Assembly (NCBI GenBank): GCA_047722935.1
Contig: JBDNZS010000015.1
Coordinates: 1 to 52,295 of the forward strand
Length of the DNA: 52,295 nucleotides
Direction: 5' to 3'
Source: Ethanoligenens sp047722935
GTDB lineage: Bacteria; Bacillota; Clostridia; Oscillospirales; Ethanoligenentaceae
The position numbers and the translations under genes were made by a program. Positions 17,674 through 27,018 of the stretch are shown here, in pieces (the stretch's first letter is position 1; each line of letters begins with the position of its first letter). A model generated the notes under the pieces. That model did not search any database. It was not told the origin of the DNA and saw only the letters and a list, made by a program, of their open reading frames with translations.

Positions 17674-18243
17674 TTACACTTCTGTTAACACGGTATTGGG
17701 AACACCTATTTTTCTACTCAGACGAATATGCTGTTGTTTTTCAACAAACCGTACGGTGAAGTCAGTGGCCCAGCCGCTAATCAGATTCAAAACTAAGCCA
17801 ACCAGGAAATAACGTACAGCCAAATCGGTCGTGCTGAGTCCAAGTGTTTTGATACCGTTTGCAATACCCAGATAGATGAAGAGTTCTCCGGGATTCACAT
17901 GTGGAAAAAGACCCATATTGGTGTGGTTGAACTCCATGGCGGAAGCAACATAGCCGGGTTTATAGAACTCTGGGAAGAACCGCCCCAGTGTCAGGGAAGC
18001 CGGATTGCACAGCATGAAAACACCCACTACCGGCAGAACCATATACCTCAAAAACGGGGACTTCGCGCAAACTTTTGCAAAACTGTTGATTCTTTTTTCA
18101 CCAATCAACGCAATCAGGGCGTTCATAGCGACTAACAAGATCAAAACCAGAGGTACAATCGTCTTTATCCACCCAATAAAAACGGTGGCGCCCGCCTGGA
18201 ATAACGAAATAAACCCATTGGCAAGTGCAACAATGATACTCAT
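17674..18243 (-). CDS. srlA: PTS glucitol/sorbitol transporter subunit IIC
   Basis: Membrane subunit of 189 aa with about four or five helices. The family motif RYMVLPVVGVFMLCNPASLT is followed by GRFFPEFYKPGYVASA and FPHVNPGELFIYLGI, typical of IIC-Gut. It forms the sorbitol channel with the IIC part of SrlE. AAAGGGG precedes the ATG. It sits between gutM and srlE. Confidence 0.94.
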   Translation of the reverse strand: MSIIVALANGFISLFQAGATVFIGWIKTIVPLVLILLVAMNALIALIGEKRINSFAKVCAKSPFLRYMVLPVVGVFMLCNPASLTLGRFFPEFYKPGYVASAMEFNHTNMGLFPHVNPGELFIYLGIANGIKTLGLSTTDLAVRYFLVGLVLNLISGWATDFTVRFVEKQQHIRLSRKIGVPNTVLTEV

Positions 18244-18263
18244 GATAATATTCCCCTTTCTTT

Positions 18264-18716
18264 TTAGGCCTTGCTTTTAGCAACTCTCTGTTTGAAAAAC
18301 AAACCAATTTTTTGAAAAAAACTGGGTGACGGTGGAATCTGTCCACCGCTCATGATTGTATTATAATTGGAAACCGCATTGAGAATCGCCTTTTGCAGCA
18401 ATTTGTTTTCAGTCTTGCAATCCTCTACGGTCAACAAAGCAATGGATTTGCCGTCGTATCTTTTGAGCTGTCTGCCGCGGGCAAATACGGTAACACCCTG
18501 AATCCTGCTCGCTGTCAGGATGACGCCTTCCGCATTGATTGCAAACAGCACCAAGGTGCCGGCAGAAATGATCCCGCGTTTCCTTCCAATGACCACCCGA
18601 CCCATTTTGCGCAGCCGGACGAACTCCCTCGTGTAATATCGCGTCTGAAAATAGGAAAGTACCGTCTGCAGCAGAAAAGCACCTGCCAACACGAAAATAA
18701 CCAACCAAGTCCCCAA
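18264..18716 (-). CDS. gutM: Glucitol operon activator GutM/SrlM family protein
   Basis: About 150 aa with one N-terminal membrane helix (WLVIFVLAGAFLLQTVL), then FVRLRKMGRVVIGRKRG and GVILTASRIQGVTVFARG, the hallmarks of GutM. In E. coli it is a co-activator of the sorbitol operon. Start choice: a TTG at 18716 has GGAAGGGAG 9 bases upstream and places the helix at the N-terminus as in relatives. An ATG at 18800 would give 178 aa and overlap the regulator gene by 46 bp, with a weak ribosome site. Confidence 0.8.
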   Translation of the reverse strand: MGTWLVIFVLAGAFLLQTVLSYFQTRYYTREFVRLRKMGRVVIGRKRGIISAGTLVLFAINAEGVILTASRIQGVTVFARGRQLKRYDGKSIALLTVEDCKTENKLLQKAILNAVSNYNTIMSGGQIPPSPSFFQKIGLFFKQRVAKSKA

Positions 18717-18754
18717 AACAGCCACGCTCCCTTCCAGTGAGTACGCCGACAGGA

Positions 18755-20722
18755 TTAAAACGAAAACAGATCCTGTTCTCTTTGGATAACACCCAAGCAT
18801 TCGTAATAACTTTTTACCTGAGACAGTTTTTCTATAACCTGAGGTGAACGGGAAATTCGTATAATTTCCTCATAAATACGGATAATCAGTGTATCAGATG
18901 TACCGCTGTTCTCTTGAATCCCCAAAAGAAAAACAATTTTGACTTCGCGCCCTTCGTGGTGCAATGGATTCTGTAGCACGCCCAATGCCAAGACCGGCCC
19001 AACCGATCCCTTATTGGTGGTGTGCAAAAAAGCAACACCGTTTTCATAAACCATCGTGCCTTCTTTTTCACGTTTAGCGAGGCGATCTGGGAAATCCTCA
19101 TCCAGCAGATCCTGATCTGTCAACACCTTCAGCATGACCTGAATGTTTTCCTGATATGACTTTTTCACATCCAACGTAAAAAAGCAGGCGGGCTGCAAAA
19201 TGTTTAAAAGCAGTGAATTCAACTCCACATTAGGCGAACGCAGTTGGTCAAAATATTTAGCCCGTTCGATATCAACGGTGATTTCATGTTCACCGAAAAC
19301 CGGATTGATCGAAATGATGGGTCTGTTTGAAATAGAAGACAGTCGTCTTGTGTCTTCGGTTGTGAAAATCAGGTCATATTTGGCAAGGTTCTCTCTGGTA
19401 GCCTCGAAATCCGGAAGCAGGTCGATGCTGGTATGTATGTTCAGCGCCTTTTTTAAATGAGCTGTTACCAATCGTGCAATCGCACGTCCGGCACCGCAAA
19501 CAATAACCATGTTACAGTTTTCATTAAACTGCATTTTGTTCTCGAGGAAAAACACGTTGAAATACGCCGCAATGTAGGAGAGTTCGTCATCAGAAATGAC
19601 AAATTGGTTTCGATAATACTTTTCGATCACCTGTCCCGCAATTTTGGCCATTAAGAATGACAATGGAGAATCCTGCTGAATCTCACTGATGATTGGGCTT
19701 TTTACCTGGCAGTTATACAACAGGCGGTTAATTAAAAAATCAATATGATATAGAAAATCAAGCGGAAACTCTTGCCACGAGATATTGAGATTTAGTCCTT
19801 TCTGGATTTGATCTGTGATTTGCCGCAAAAGAAGGTTGACGTCCTGCCGGACAGGAATCTGCGAGATTGCCTCGATATTTGTCGGCGTCTGCATTCCAAT
19901 GATTGGAAGCGATAAAAAGATCTGTTCCGGAACCGGAAGGGACGTTTGCAGAAATTCCTCAATCGTTTTGACAATGGGCGGCATCAGCAGAAAGACAGCG
20001 GTCTTAGCGATATCTGCATATTGCGCAGGTAATTCTGTAATGGTGTTGCCCGCTTGCACACGGTCAATCAATACGGTCAGGAACCGATAAAATCGTTTTT
20101 TGTTGACCGCGTCCAGTCCGATACGTTCAATCCGTCTATGAAGATCCTCTGGCACATATTTCTCAAAACCCTCGGGATAGATCGTTTCATAAATATTCTC
20201 CACCACAAACAGCCGCATAAGGAATTCATTGTCTTTTAACCGGAGCCCGGAATTCGGTTTTCCGACAATTTCCGCATCATAAGGACGTAAGAGTTCCCGC
20301 GCATGTTTCAGATCCATATTCAAGGTGGAGCGGCTTACATTCATCTCCTCCGCCAAATCGTCAATCAAAAATGGCTTGCCGCTCTGCCACAACGTCTGAA
20401 TGATACAGGCAACACGCTGTGAGCTGGGGTCATAATTGCCGAGCCCGCATATTTGATCTGATAGGGTCTGAAACCGGTCACGATTGTAAACACAAAGCTG
20501 AAATGTACCATGTTCTCCTTGGAATTCCGCCGCGCCATGAAACAGAGTATTCATTATTTTTGTGTCATTGACGATTGTCTTAGAGCTGACCTTGAGCTTT
20601 TTGGCAAGCATACCGACGGAAAATGAGGCGTGTTTAGTTGCATATTTAATAATGTCACCCTGTCGCTCACTTTTAAGCAGATAGGAATCTTCTTCCGTGT
20701 TTTGTGAAATGAACCTCTCCAT
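18755..20722 (-). CDS. PRD-domain transcriptional regulator of sorbitol use (BglG/MtlR type)
   Basis: 655 aa. Two N-terminal helix-turn-helix units (FSVGMLAKKLKVSSKTIVND near 32; LAEEMNVSRSTLNMDLKHA near 120) are followed by two PTS regulation domains (about 190-400), an EIIB-like segment (MVIVCGAGRAIARLV) and a C-terminal EIIA-like domain with VAFLHTTNKGSVGPVLALG. Such proteins bind DNA and are tuned by PTS phosphorylation. Its place between srlD and gutM argues that it activates this operon. The start at 20722 has GGGGGAAAT just upstream; the frame extends further back into srlD, without support. Confidence 0.9.
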   Translation of the reverse strand: MERFISQNTEEDSYLLKSERQGDIIKYATKHASFSVGMLAKKLKVSSKTIVNDTKIMNTLFHGAAEFQGEHGTFQLCVYNRDRFQTLSDQICGLGNYDPSSQRVACIIQTLWQSGKPFLIDDLAEEMNVSRSTLNMDLKHARELLRPYDAEIVGKPNSGLRLKDNEFLMRLFVVENIYETIYPEGFEKYVPEDLHRRIERIGLDAVNKKRFYRFLTVLIDRVQAGNTITELPAQYADIAKTAVFLLMPPIVKTIEEFLQTSLPVPEQIFLSLPIIGMQTPTNIEAISQIPVRQDVNLLLRQITDQIQKGLNLNISWQEFPLDFLYHIDFLINRLLYNCQVKSPIISEIQQDSPLSFLMAKIAGQVIEKYYRNQFVISDDELSYIAAYFNVFFLENKMQFNENCNMVIVCGAGRAIARLVTAHLKKALNIHTSIDLLPDFEATRENLAKYDLIFTTEDTRRLSSISNRPIISINPVFGEHEITVDIERAKYFDQLRSPNVELNSLLLNILQPACFFTLDVKKSYQENIQVMLKVLTDQDLLDEDFPDRLAKREKEGTMVYENGVAFLHTTNKGSVGPVLALGVLQNPLHHEGREVKIVFLLGIQENSGTSDTLIIRIYEEIIRISRSPQVIEKLSQVKSYYECLGVIQREQDLFSF

Positions 20723-20747
20723 ATTTCCCCCATGCTTTGAATCAAAT

Positions 20748-21548
20748 TTAGCCCCGGGACTTACCACCTGAAATGTTGATGCAGGTACCTGTGATGTACG
20801 ACGCCCTTTCAGAAACAAGGAACGTTACCAGGTTTGCCACTTCTGAGAGTTTGCCCGGACGGCCAAGTGGAATGGATTTTGAGTAGTCTGAGTTTAGTTT
20901 GTCGGGAGTCGTACCTCTTGTGTAGGCCAGCGCGTTGTTATAGGCATCCGTCCGCAGCCCGGTCTTTTCAAGTATGCCCGGTGCGATCGCTACGACCCGG
21001 ATGTTCTGGGGGCCAAGTTCTTTTGCCCAAGAGCGGGTAAACGCAATCGTTGCGCCCTTTGTTGCGGCATAGCAGCTTTGCCCGGCGGAACCTTCCTGCC
21101 CGGATTCGGAAGAAACATTGATAATTACACCGCCTCCTTGCTTAATCATTTGTTTGGCTGCTGCCTGTGCACACAAGAAAAGTCCCTTTTGATTGACACC
21201 AACCATCGCGCCAAAATCGCGGTCGGAAAGCTCGTATTCCGGATGTGTGTGAAAAAGATCGACCAGCAATCTTGGGAAGTTGATGCCTGCATTATTGACA
21301 ATCCCATCTACCCGGCCGAATTTCTCCAGCGTCTTCGCAACCAGATTTTCAATGCTTTCTTTTTTGGTTACATCCGATTGGATGCAATACGCGCCGTCCT
21401 GATCGTCCCCATCCGTTACGGCCAAATCTGTTACCACAGTGTTTGCACCGCAACGGACGAGTTCTGCCGCAATAGCTTTGCCAATCCCGGAAGCTGCTCC
21501 GGTAACAATCACAGTTTTTCCAGACAGTTCAAGCCAATTTTCGGACAT
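20748..21548 (-). CDS. srlD: Sorbitol-6-phosphate 2-dehydrogenase, SDR family
   Basis: Probably oxidises sorbitol-6-phosphate to fructose-6-phosphate with NAD+. 266 aa short-chain dehydrogenase: TGAASGIGKAI cofactor loop near residue 17, acidic TDLA after strand 2, GIVNNAGIN near 85, catalytic Ser in NVSSES and Y-x3-K in CYAATKG near 161. It is first in the operon, with GGAGGAAA before the ATG. The substrate assignment rests on the sorbitol PTS context; the fold itself is certain. Confidence 0.87.
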   Translation of the reverse strand: MSENWLELSGKTVIVTGAASGIGKAIAAELVRCGANTVVTDLAVTDGDDQDGAYCIQSDVTKKESIENLVAKTLEKFGRVDGIVNNAGINFPRLLVDLFHTHPEYELSDRDFGAMVGVNQKGLFLCAQAAAKQMIKQGGGVIINVSSESGQEGSAGQSCYAATKGATIAFTRSWAKELGPQNIRVVAIAPGILEKTGLRTDAYNNALAYTRGTTPDKLNSDYSKSIPLGRPGKLSEVANLVTFLVSERASYITGTCINISGGKSRG

Positions 21549-21601
21549 GATACATTTCCTCCTGCTAATTTGAATAAAATTGTTATTCTTTTGCTGAAAT
21601 T

Positions 21602-21687
21602 ATTGTATCACATGCTCATCTCATAATTAATACTGACTTTTTCTTGCAAATTGAAATTTATCACATGAATTCGACTTATAAGTTGAA
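21602..21687 (-). promoter_or_regulatory. Sorbitol operon promoter region with an upstream palindrome
   Basis: On the minus strand a TACAAT -10 (21602-21607) has no good -35 at 17 bp, which suits an activator-dependent promoter. Upstream, at 21670-21687, TTCGACTTATAAGTTGAA is a 16-of-18 palindrome with a perfect ACTTATAAGT core. It is a candidate site for the PRD regulator. The surroundings are AT-rich. Confidence 0.45.
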
Positions 21688-21716
21688 AAAATTTATATAT
21701 TATACATAAATTTAGG

Positions 21717-22088
21717 GATTATTTTCTATATACGGTAAAGTATACATCCCTGCGCGCAATCCGAATTGACCGAGCGAGGGAAGAAGGATACCGGATGTTT
21801 TTAACAGCAGCCACGAGTGGGGCATAAACCGGAAAGGCAGCTAGCAGCGCCATATGACAAAAATGTACGCCTATGCTGACGGTTCTTGAACCGTTGACAT
21901 AGGCGCACATATGCTGGTTGAGGGAAATGGAATTCAAACCTACGATATTCAGGCTATGAGTGTTAAACGGTTTTTGATTTCCTCGGATACATCCGCAAGT
22001 GAGAAGTGGATTGAAGTCCAATCCATCAGCCACACTCCGTCAATCCGACTATAAACCAGTAAACAGACTTGCCTTTGTATTTATGGAT
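21717..22088. other. Intergenic region without a supported gene
   Basis: Between the end of treB and the sorbitol promoter. Apart from the hairpin at 21844-21916 I see no convincing gene. A 104-codon minus-strand open frame (21719-22033) has no ribosome site or recognised motif. Confidence 0.5.
21856..21916 (-). terminator. Large hairpin, probable terminator of treA-treB
   Basis: Nested inverted repeats: CGCCTATG (21868-21875) with CATAGGCG (21898-21905), and ACGGTTC (21879-21885) with GAACCGT (21888-21894). Outside them CATATG recurs at 21851-21856 and 21908-21913. Read on the minus strand the hairpin is followed by TACATTTTTG, which fits termination about 175 bp after the treB stop. Confidence 0.5.
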
Positions 22089-23558
22089 TTAGGCATGTGC
22101 TTTGGCAGGGTTTTTAGCAGGTTTAATTTCAGATTTCTCTTCCATCTTATCGTTATAGCCCCAGAAATACGCAACAAGGAATCCGATAATCAGGGAGGCG
22201 CAACTTGCAAAGATGAACCCCCAGAAACTTGCATCAATTCCCGTTTTAGGATTGATAAAGGAGGGGAAACCAATCAACGAGCCGGCGAATCCCCACATGT
22301 TCACATGGAGCAATCCCGTGATAAAACCACCGACGGCGCTGCCAATTAAACCGGAAACAAATACGCGGCGATACCTAAGATTTACACCGTAAATTGCAGG
22401 CTCTGTGATACCGCAAAACGCCGAAATAACAGCGCCCCAGGACAATGTTTTGAGATCGGTCTTTCTGGTCTTGATGGCAACAGCCAATACTGCCGCGCCC
22501 TGAGAGACCATGGTTTGGCAAAGGATTGCATTTAAATAACTATGGCCTTTGGTAGCGATGTCATTTGCAACTAAAGGAACGACGCCCCAATGCAAGCCGA
22601 AGATGACCAGAATCTGATAAAATCCTCCCAAGATCAACCCGGAAATCCATCCGCTCTTTTGCAGGCAAAACGCAATTCCTGTAGCCAATCCATCCGCGAA
22701 CCAAGTAATAACAGGGCCTGTAATTAATAAGGTAATCGTACTTACAACCAGGATTACAATCAATGGGTTGAAAATCATCTGTAAATAGGCCGGAAGCCAT
22801 CTTTTCAACACCTTGCCCAGTTTGGCAGCCATCCAAGCAGCCAAGATCATGGGGAAAATAGAGTATGCATAACTGACAAATGGGAAATGCACCGCACCGA
22901 TTGTTAAAATACTCAGCCCTTTTCCCGCAGCGGCCAAAATACTTGGATAAGCGATCGCGCCGCCGATAACAGCTGTTACAATGGGATTGGCTCCCAGTTT
23001 TTTACCGGCCGTGTAGCCGATAAGGATGGGTAGAAAATAAAAGCTGGCATCACCCATAGCACTTAGCAGCATATAAGCACTGCTGGTCTGTGACATCCAA
23101 TGGAAGCCGGTAAACATGGCCAGTAGGCCTTTTAATATACCAGATGCTGCCAAAATACCAACGATTGGAGAAACAGAACCTGTGATGACACCGATAAATT
23201 CGTTAAACTTGTTTTTGACAAGCGCTCCTGGGGTCTGATCTACACTGGCCTGCTCAGAATCTGTCTCCACAACACTGCTGTCATCAGTATCCCCGAATCC
23301 TGCCCCCAGTTGGGCAATAATTGCCTCATAAACATCTGTGACTGCATTACCAATCACTATCTGATATTGTCCTCCTGATTTTATCACATTGATAACACCA
23401 TTCAGACTTTTCACTTTTTCCGTATCCGCTTTTGATTCGTCCTTTAGATAAAACCGCAAACGAGTGATACAATGGATTAAGCTATTGATATTCTCTTTCC
23501 CGCCTACATTCGCGATGATATCCGCAGCTAAAGGGGCATAGTCTTTTTGCTTTGCCAT
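22089..23558 (-). CDS. treB: PTS trehalose transporter subunit IIBC
   Basis: 489 aa permease of the glucose/sucrose PTS superfamily. The N-terminal IIB domain (phospho-cysteine in LIHCITRLRF near residue 29; GGQYQIVIG near 62) is followed by a short linker and about ten membrane helices of IIC, with GITEPAIYGVNLRYRR near 385 as the substrate loop. There is no fused IIA domain, so it must borrow a glucose-type IIA. The adjoining phosphotrehalase gene, 79 bp upstream in the same direction, sets the substrate as trehalose. Confidence 0.93.
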   Translation of the reverse strand: MAKQKDYAPLAADIIANVGGKENINSLIHCITRLRFYLKDESKADTEKVKSLNGVINVIKSGGQYQIVIGNAVTDVYEAIIAQLGAGFGDTDDSSVVETDSEQASVDQTPGALVKNKFNEFIGVITGSVSPIVGILAASGILKGLLAMFTGFHWMSQTSSAYMLLSAMGDASFYFLPILIGYTAGKKLGANPIVTAVIGGAIAYPSILAAAGKGLSILTIGAVHFPFVSYAYSIFPMILAAWMAAKLGKVLKRWLPAYLQMIFNPLIVILVVSTITLLITGPVITWFADGLATGIAFCLQKSGWISGLILGGFYQILVIFGLHWGVVPLVANDIATKGHSYLNAILCQTMVSQGAAVLAVAIKTRKTDLKTLSWGAVISAFCGITEPAIYGVNLRYRRVFVSGLIGSAVGGFITGLLHVNMWGFAGSLIGFPSFINPKTGIDASFWGFIFASCASLIIGFLVAYFWGYNDKMEEKSEIKPAKNPAKAHA

Positions 23559-23637
23559 ATAGATTCCCTCTTTCCCGTCAGAAGCATTGCTTACTTTATA
23601 TAAACCGTCTTTTAAACGGATATTCGTATGATCAAAT

Positions 23638-25296
23638 TTATTTGCTTGTCAGCAAATATGCGATGGATTCATAGGGTTGCAACAATAACTGTCGGCTTAA
23701 TGGGTGGGGTTGTGTGTTGGATATTAGTATTTCACTTTGTTCGTTTAAATAGGACGATGGAATATCCACTGTGGTGTCATGTTTGAAGAAATTATTGATA
23801 ACCAGCAATTTTTGATTTCCATATGTTCGAATGTAGGCAAAAACATGGGGATGTGCCATTAGAAAGCTATTGTATCCTCCAACCGAGATGATCGGCATCG
23901 TTTTTCTGAGCCGAATCAGTTTCTGATAATATTGAAAGATGCTGCCTTCTTTTAACTCTTTTTCCACATTAATGTCATCATGATTCGTGGGTGCCAACCA
24001 AGGATGGTGCGTTGAGAATCCCGCGTATGAAGCGGCTGACCATTGCATAGGGGTGCGGCTGTTATCGCGGGCTTTCGCGTGAACAATCTCAAATGCCTCT
24101 TGTTCGCTCAGACCGCTGTCAATCAGCATATGATACGCATTGATCGCTTCAATGTCGTCATACTGGCTAATGCTGTGATAATCGGGGTCTGTCATTCCGA
24201 TTTCCTCACCCATATAAATAAAAGGGGTACCACGCAGCAGATGAATGGTCGTAGCAAGCATTTTCGCAGACCGTACGCGATATGCATGGGCATCGGCAAA
24301 CCGATTGATTGCTCTGGGCTGGTCGTGGTTATTCCAGAACAATGCGTTCCAGCCGTTGCCCTTGGCCATCCCATCCTGCCAGTTATCCAGGATTTGTTTC
24401 AGTTTTTTGAAATCGAAACGGGATTTGGTCCATTTTTCACCATTCGTATAGTCCACTTTTAAATGATGGAAGTTGAATACCATGGTCAGCTCATGACTCT
24501 CGGGATTGGTATATCCGATGCTATTTTCGATAGTGGTCGAGGACATTTCCCCAACCGTGATGGAGTCCGTTATTTTCCCAAACGTGTTTTGGTTCATCTC
24601 TTTTAAGTAATCATGAACAATGGGTTTATCCGTGTATAAATATTTGCTGTCTTCCCCTGGCTGCGCATCCTCTAATTTCTCGTCTTTTCCAATGACGTTA
24701 AAGACGTCAAAACGGAATCCCTTCACGCCCTTTGCAATCCAGAAATTCAAAACATCATACAATTCTTTGCGTACTTTCGGATTGCGCCAATTTAAATCGG
24801 CCTGACTTTTGTCATATAAGTGTAGATAATACTGATCTGTATCACCAAACTTTTCCCATGCGGAACCTCCAAATTTGGACACCCAATTGGTGGGGGGCTT
24901 TCCGATATGATCCGATTTTCGGATTATATAATAGTTTTGATACTCGGTGTTCCCTTTTAGGGCCTCTTGGAACCACTTGTGCTGTGTGGATGTATGGTTA
25001 AAAACCATATCAAGCATCACATCAATATGATTATCTTTTAATTTCCGCACCATCTCATCAAAGTCTTCCATCGTTCCAAGCCTAGGATCAATCGCTCTGT
25101 AATCGGCAATGTCATATCCATTGTCCTTTTGAGGCGAAACGAAGAAAGGGTTAAACCAGATCATGTCTACATTTAATGTTTTGATATAGGGGATTTTTTC
25201 AATAATACCCCGCAGATCCCCGATTCCATCATCATTACTGTCATAAAAGGATTTGGGGTAAATTTGGTAGATAACTTTATTAGTGAAATTTAACAT
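23638..25296 (-). CDS. treA: Trehalose-6-phosphate hydrolase (alpha,alpha-phosphotrehalase)
   Basis: Cytoplasmic GH13 enzyme that splits trehalose-6-phosphate to glucose and glucose-6-phosphate, 552 aa. The alpha-amylase motifs are in order: DMVFNHTS (about 97), GFRFDVFNVI with the nucleophile Asp (about 198), VGEMSST with the acid Glu (about 253) and FWNNHDQPR (about 327). The N-terminal VIYQIYPKSFYDSN is typical of phosphotrehalases and oligo-1,6-glucosidases; the PTS partner and TreR favour the former. It is first gene of the treA-treB operon, with GGGGTGG before the ATG. Confidence 0.93.
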   Translation of the reverse strand: MLNFTNKVIYQIYPKSFYDSNDDGIGDLRGIIEKIPYIKTLNVDMIWFNPFFVSPQKDNGYDIADYRAIDPRLGTMEDFDEMVRKLKDNHIDVMLDMVFNHTSTQHKWFQEALKGNTEYQNYYIIRKSDHIGKPPTNWVSKFGGSAWEKFGDTDQYYLHLYDKSQADLNWRNPKVRKELYDVLNFWIAKGVKGFRFDVFNVIGKDEKLEDAQPGEDSKYLYTDKPIVHDYLKEMNQNTFGKITDSITVGEMSSTTIENSIGYTNPESHELTMVFNFHHLKVDYTNGEKWTKSRFDFKKLKQILDNWQDGMAKGNGWNALFWNNHDQPRAINRFADAHAYRVRSAKMLATTIHLLRGTPFIYMGEEIGMTDPDYHSISQYDDIEAINAYHMLIDSGLSEQEAFEIVHAKARDNSRTPMQWSAASYAGFSTHHPWLAPTNHDDINVEKELKEGSIFQYYQKLIRLRKTMPIISVGGYNSFLMAHPHVFAYIRTYGNQKLLVINNFFKHDTTVDIPSSYLNEQSEILISNTQPHPLSRQLLLQPYESIAYLLTSK

Positions 25297-25334
25297 ATTT
25301 CCACCCCTTTATTTTTAGAATATAGTGGTTTTAA

Positions 25335-25382
25335 CTTGTTTAAACATGATTGTATTATATCTTGTTTAAACAAGTTTGTCAA
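25335..25382 (-). promoter_or_regulatory. treA-treB promoter with two TreR operator candidates
   Basis: Minus strand: TTGACA (25377-25382), exactly 17 bp, TATAAT (25354-25359). The spacer is filled by the perfect palindrome CTTGTTTAAACAAG (25361-25374). A second, near-identical site, CTTGTTTAAACATG, lies at 25335-25348 over the expected transcription start. Centres are 26 bp apart. This is the arrangement expected for repression by the neighbouring GntR-type TreR. Confidence 0.85.
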
Positions 25383-25459
25383 TGCATATTTGATTTTTTT
25401 GTACAAATAGCAAAATAAAATATAAATGTAATCAATTTGACGAATTATATGTAAATTTC

Positions 25460-25512
25460 GAATATAAAAATACCTATTGTAAATTTCACGTACTTGCGAA
25501 TTTACAATAGGT
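25460..25512 (-). terminator. Rho-independent terminator of treR
   Basis: A perfect 14-bp inverted repeat (25472-25485 and 25499-25512) with a 13-nt loop is followed on the minus strand by ATTTTTATATT. It lies 46 bp after the treR stop and isolates treR from the treA promoter. Confidence 0.8.
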
Positions 25513-25558
25513 GCCTTTGCATTGCAAGCCGAACAGTGTACACTAAGAGGAGCGAGGG

Positions 25559-26296
25559 CTATTCCTCAGGGCTATTTCGCCGTGCTTGGTCGTAAAAAGC
25601 AAAATAATCCGGCCGATGCCTCGATTGTGTATATTCAAACATTATCCCATCCGCATTATAGGTATAATTACTGACCACAGCCACACAGTTATAATCTCCC
25701 AACTCCAGATACTTTCTGTCCAATTGATTAACATGCTCTACGGTCATTACACGCTTTGTTGTTACAATGTGTACATGTAATTTGTTTTCAATAAAATTAT
25801 AAATAGATCCTTTGGCAATTTCTTTCGTAAGGCCAGGAACAACATCCTTGCGAAAATAGTTGTGATCAATGATAAGCGCTTTCTGTTCCATGCAGCGGAT
25901 ACGCTGAATATAATATATCTCAATTCCCACCGGAAAGGATGTCCTTTTTGCAATATGTTGATCTACAACCAACTCCACGAAAAGCGGGACCTCCGTTTTG
26001 GCAATCTTCCCATTACGGATAGACGCTTCATGAAAAGATTCGACATTCCCAAATGCATACGCAGATTGTGCGTGCGGTTGATAAATCACCCGCACGCCTT
26101 TGCCATGCAGGCTCTGCACATATCCTTCTAAAGCAAGGTTTGCAATAGCCCGACGAACTGTATTGCGTGAGCAATCATAGTAAGACGTAAGAATCGCTTC
26201 TGAAGGAAGCAATTCTTGGGCCTCATATGTCTTGTCCTCTATTTTGGATTTTAAATCCTGATATATTTTATTATACTTTGTTGTTATACTCGGCAT
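25559..26296 (-). CDS. treR: Trehalose operon repressor TreR, GntR/HutC family
   Basis: 245 aa. The N-terminal winged helix has the GntR signature, with LPSEAILTSYYDCSRNTVRR near residue 30 and GYVQSLHGKGVRV as the wing. The C-terminal UTRA effector domain includes RIRCMEQKALIIDHNYF and ends with FEYTQSRHRPDYFAFYD. In relatives trehalose-6-phosphate releases the repressor. It is upstream of treA in the same direction but has its own terminator. GAGGAAAG precedes the ATG. Confidence 0.92.
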   Translation of the reverse strand: MPSITTKYNKIYQDLKSKIEDKTYEAQELLPSEAILTSYYDCSRNTVRRAIANLALEGYVQSLHGKGVRVIYQPHAQSAYAFGNVESFHEASIRNGKIAKTEVPLFVELVVDQHIAKRTSFPVGIEIYYIQRIRCMEQKALIIDHNYFRKDVVPGLTKEIAKGSIYNFIENKLHVHIVTTKRVMTVEHVNQLDRKYLELGDYNCVAVVSNYTYNADGIMFEYTQSRHRPDYFAFYDQARRNSPEE

Positions 26297-26689
26297 TGTT
26301 CTTACACTTTCCTCAAACTCGTTGTTACTCCATTAGTAGCTGTTAGGTCCTACGCATCCCGCCCCCCAACCGACCCAAAATGCTTTTCAAAGCCTGCTTT
26401 GGCTGTGCCAAAAGGGCTACTTTCCCAATAATTTCACGCGCCATGCCAAAGCAAACGTAGGAGAAGCAAATGGCTAAAAGCAGGATTGTTTATGTATATA
26501 TTGCAGTATAACACAAGAGCTATCACACAGCCAAGCAAATTCGACCGATCTCGTCCGGCTGTACAAGCTCTTTTCGCCTGTCACCCCCCCAATAGTCTAT
26601 GCCGGTTTTGAAATAAAAAGATATAAAGACGAAACACGCCATATGAAGAATATATGAGCGGCGGATGATACAAAACTGTCATGTACGTC
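26297..26689. other. Intergenic region without a supported gene
   Basis: Between treR and the mgtA promoter. A 13-codon ORF beginning with GGAGAAGCAAATG near 26463 and a TATACT-like minus-strand element near 26510 were seen, but nothing strong enough to call. It may hold the treR promoter. Confidence 0.4.
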
Positions 26690-26718
26690 TTGACAAATCT
26701 TCTTTCGGTGCATATACT
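26690..26718 (+). promoter_or_regulatory. Sigma-A promoter of the M-box/mgtA transcript
   Basis: TTGACA (26690-26695), 17 bp, TATACT (26713-26718), just before the M-box. Confidence 0.8.
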
Positions 26719-26735
26719 AATCAAGGAATTGAATA

Positions 26736-26955
26736 TCGTCGGTAGGTGAGGCTACCACAGGGATACGGATTGCTGCCGCAAAGTAGTGGAGACACTATGC
26801 GAAGGTGAACAGACTACGTCGAATCAAGGCGCAGTTTAATGCAATTTCATCGCCCTGCGAAGCCAAAGCTTGAACGTGAGCATGCTGTAAAGCGTGTTAT
26901 TCTTGTGCGGAAATGACTCCTCTGCCAAGCGTTTGAGCTTGGCGGAGGCTTTTTG
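26736..26955 (+). promoter_or_regulatory. M-box (ykoK) Mg2+ riboswitch controlling mgtA
   Basis: The conserved M-box blocks are in order: GTAGGTGAGGCTACC at 26742-26756, the GGGATACGGATTGCTGCCGC segment, GGTGAACAGACTACGTCGAA, TTTAATGCAATTTCATC, and CCAAAGCTTGAACG. It ends in a 12-bp terminator (26919-26930 with 26937-26948) followed by CTTTTTG. Mg2+ binding should favour the terminator, so mgtA is expressed when Mg2+ is low. The Mg2+ P-type ATPase gene downstream agrees with this. Confidence 0.93.
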
Positions 26956-27018
26956 TTGCCTGAAAATTCATCCAGATGGATTTGATATAAATATTTTGAT
27001 TAAGAAGAGGTGAGAAAT

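Noticed and set aside
21719..22033. 104-codon minus-strand ORF
   Set aside because: Runs through the large hairpin, lacks a ribosome site and shows no family pattern.
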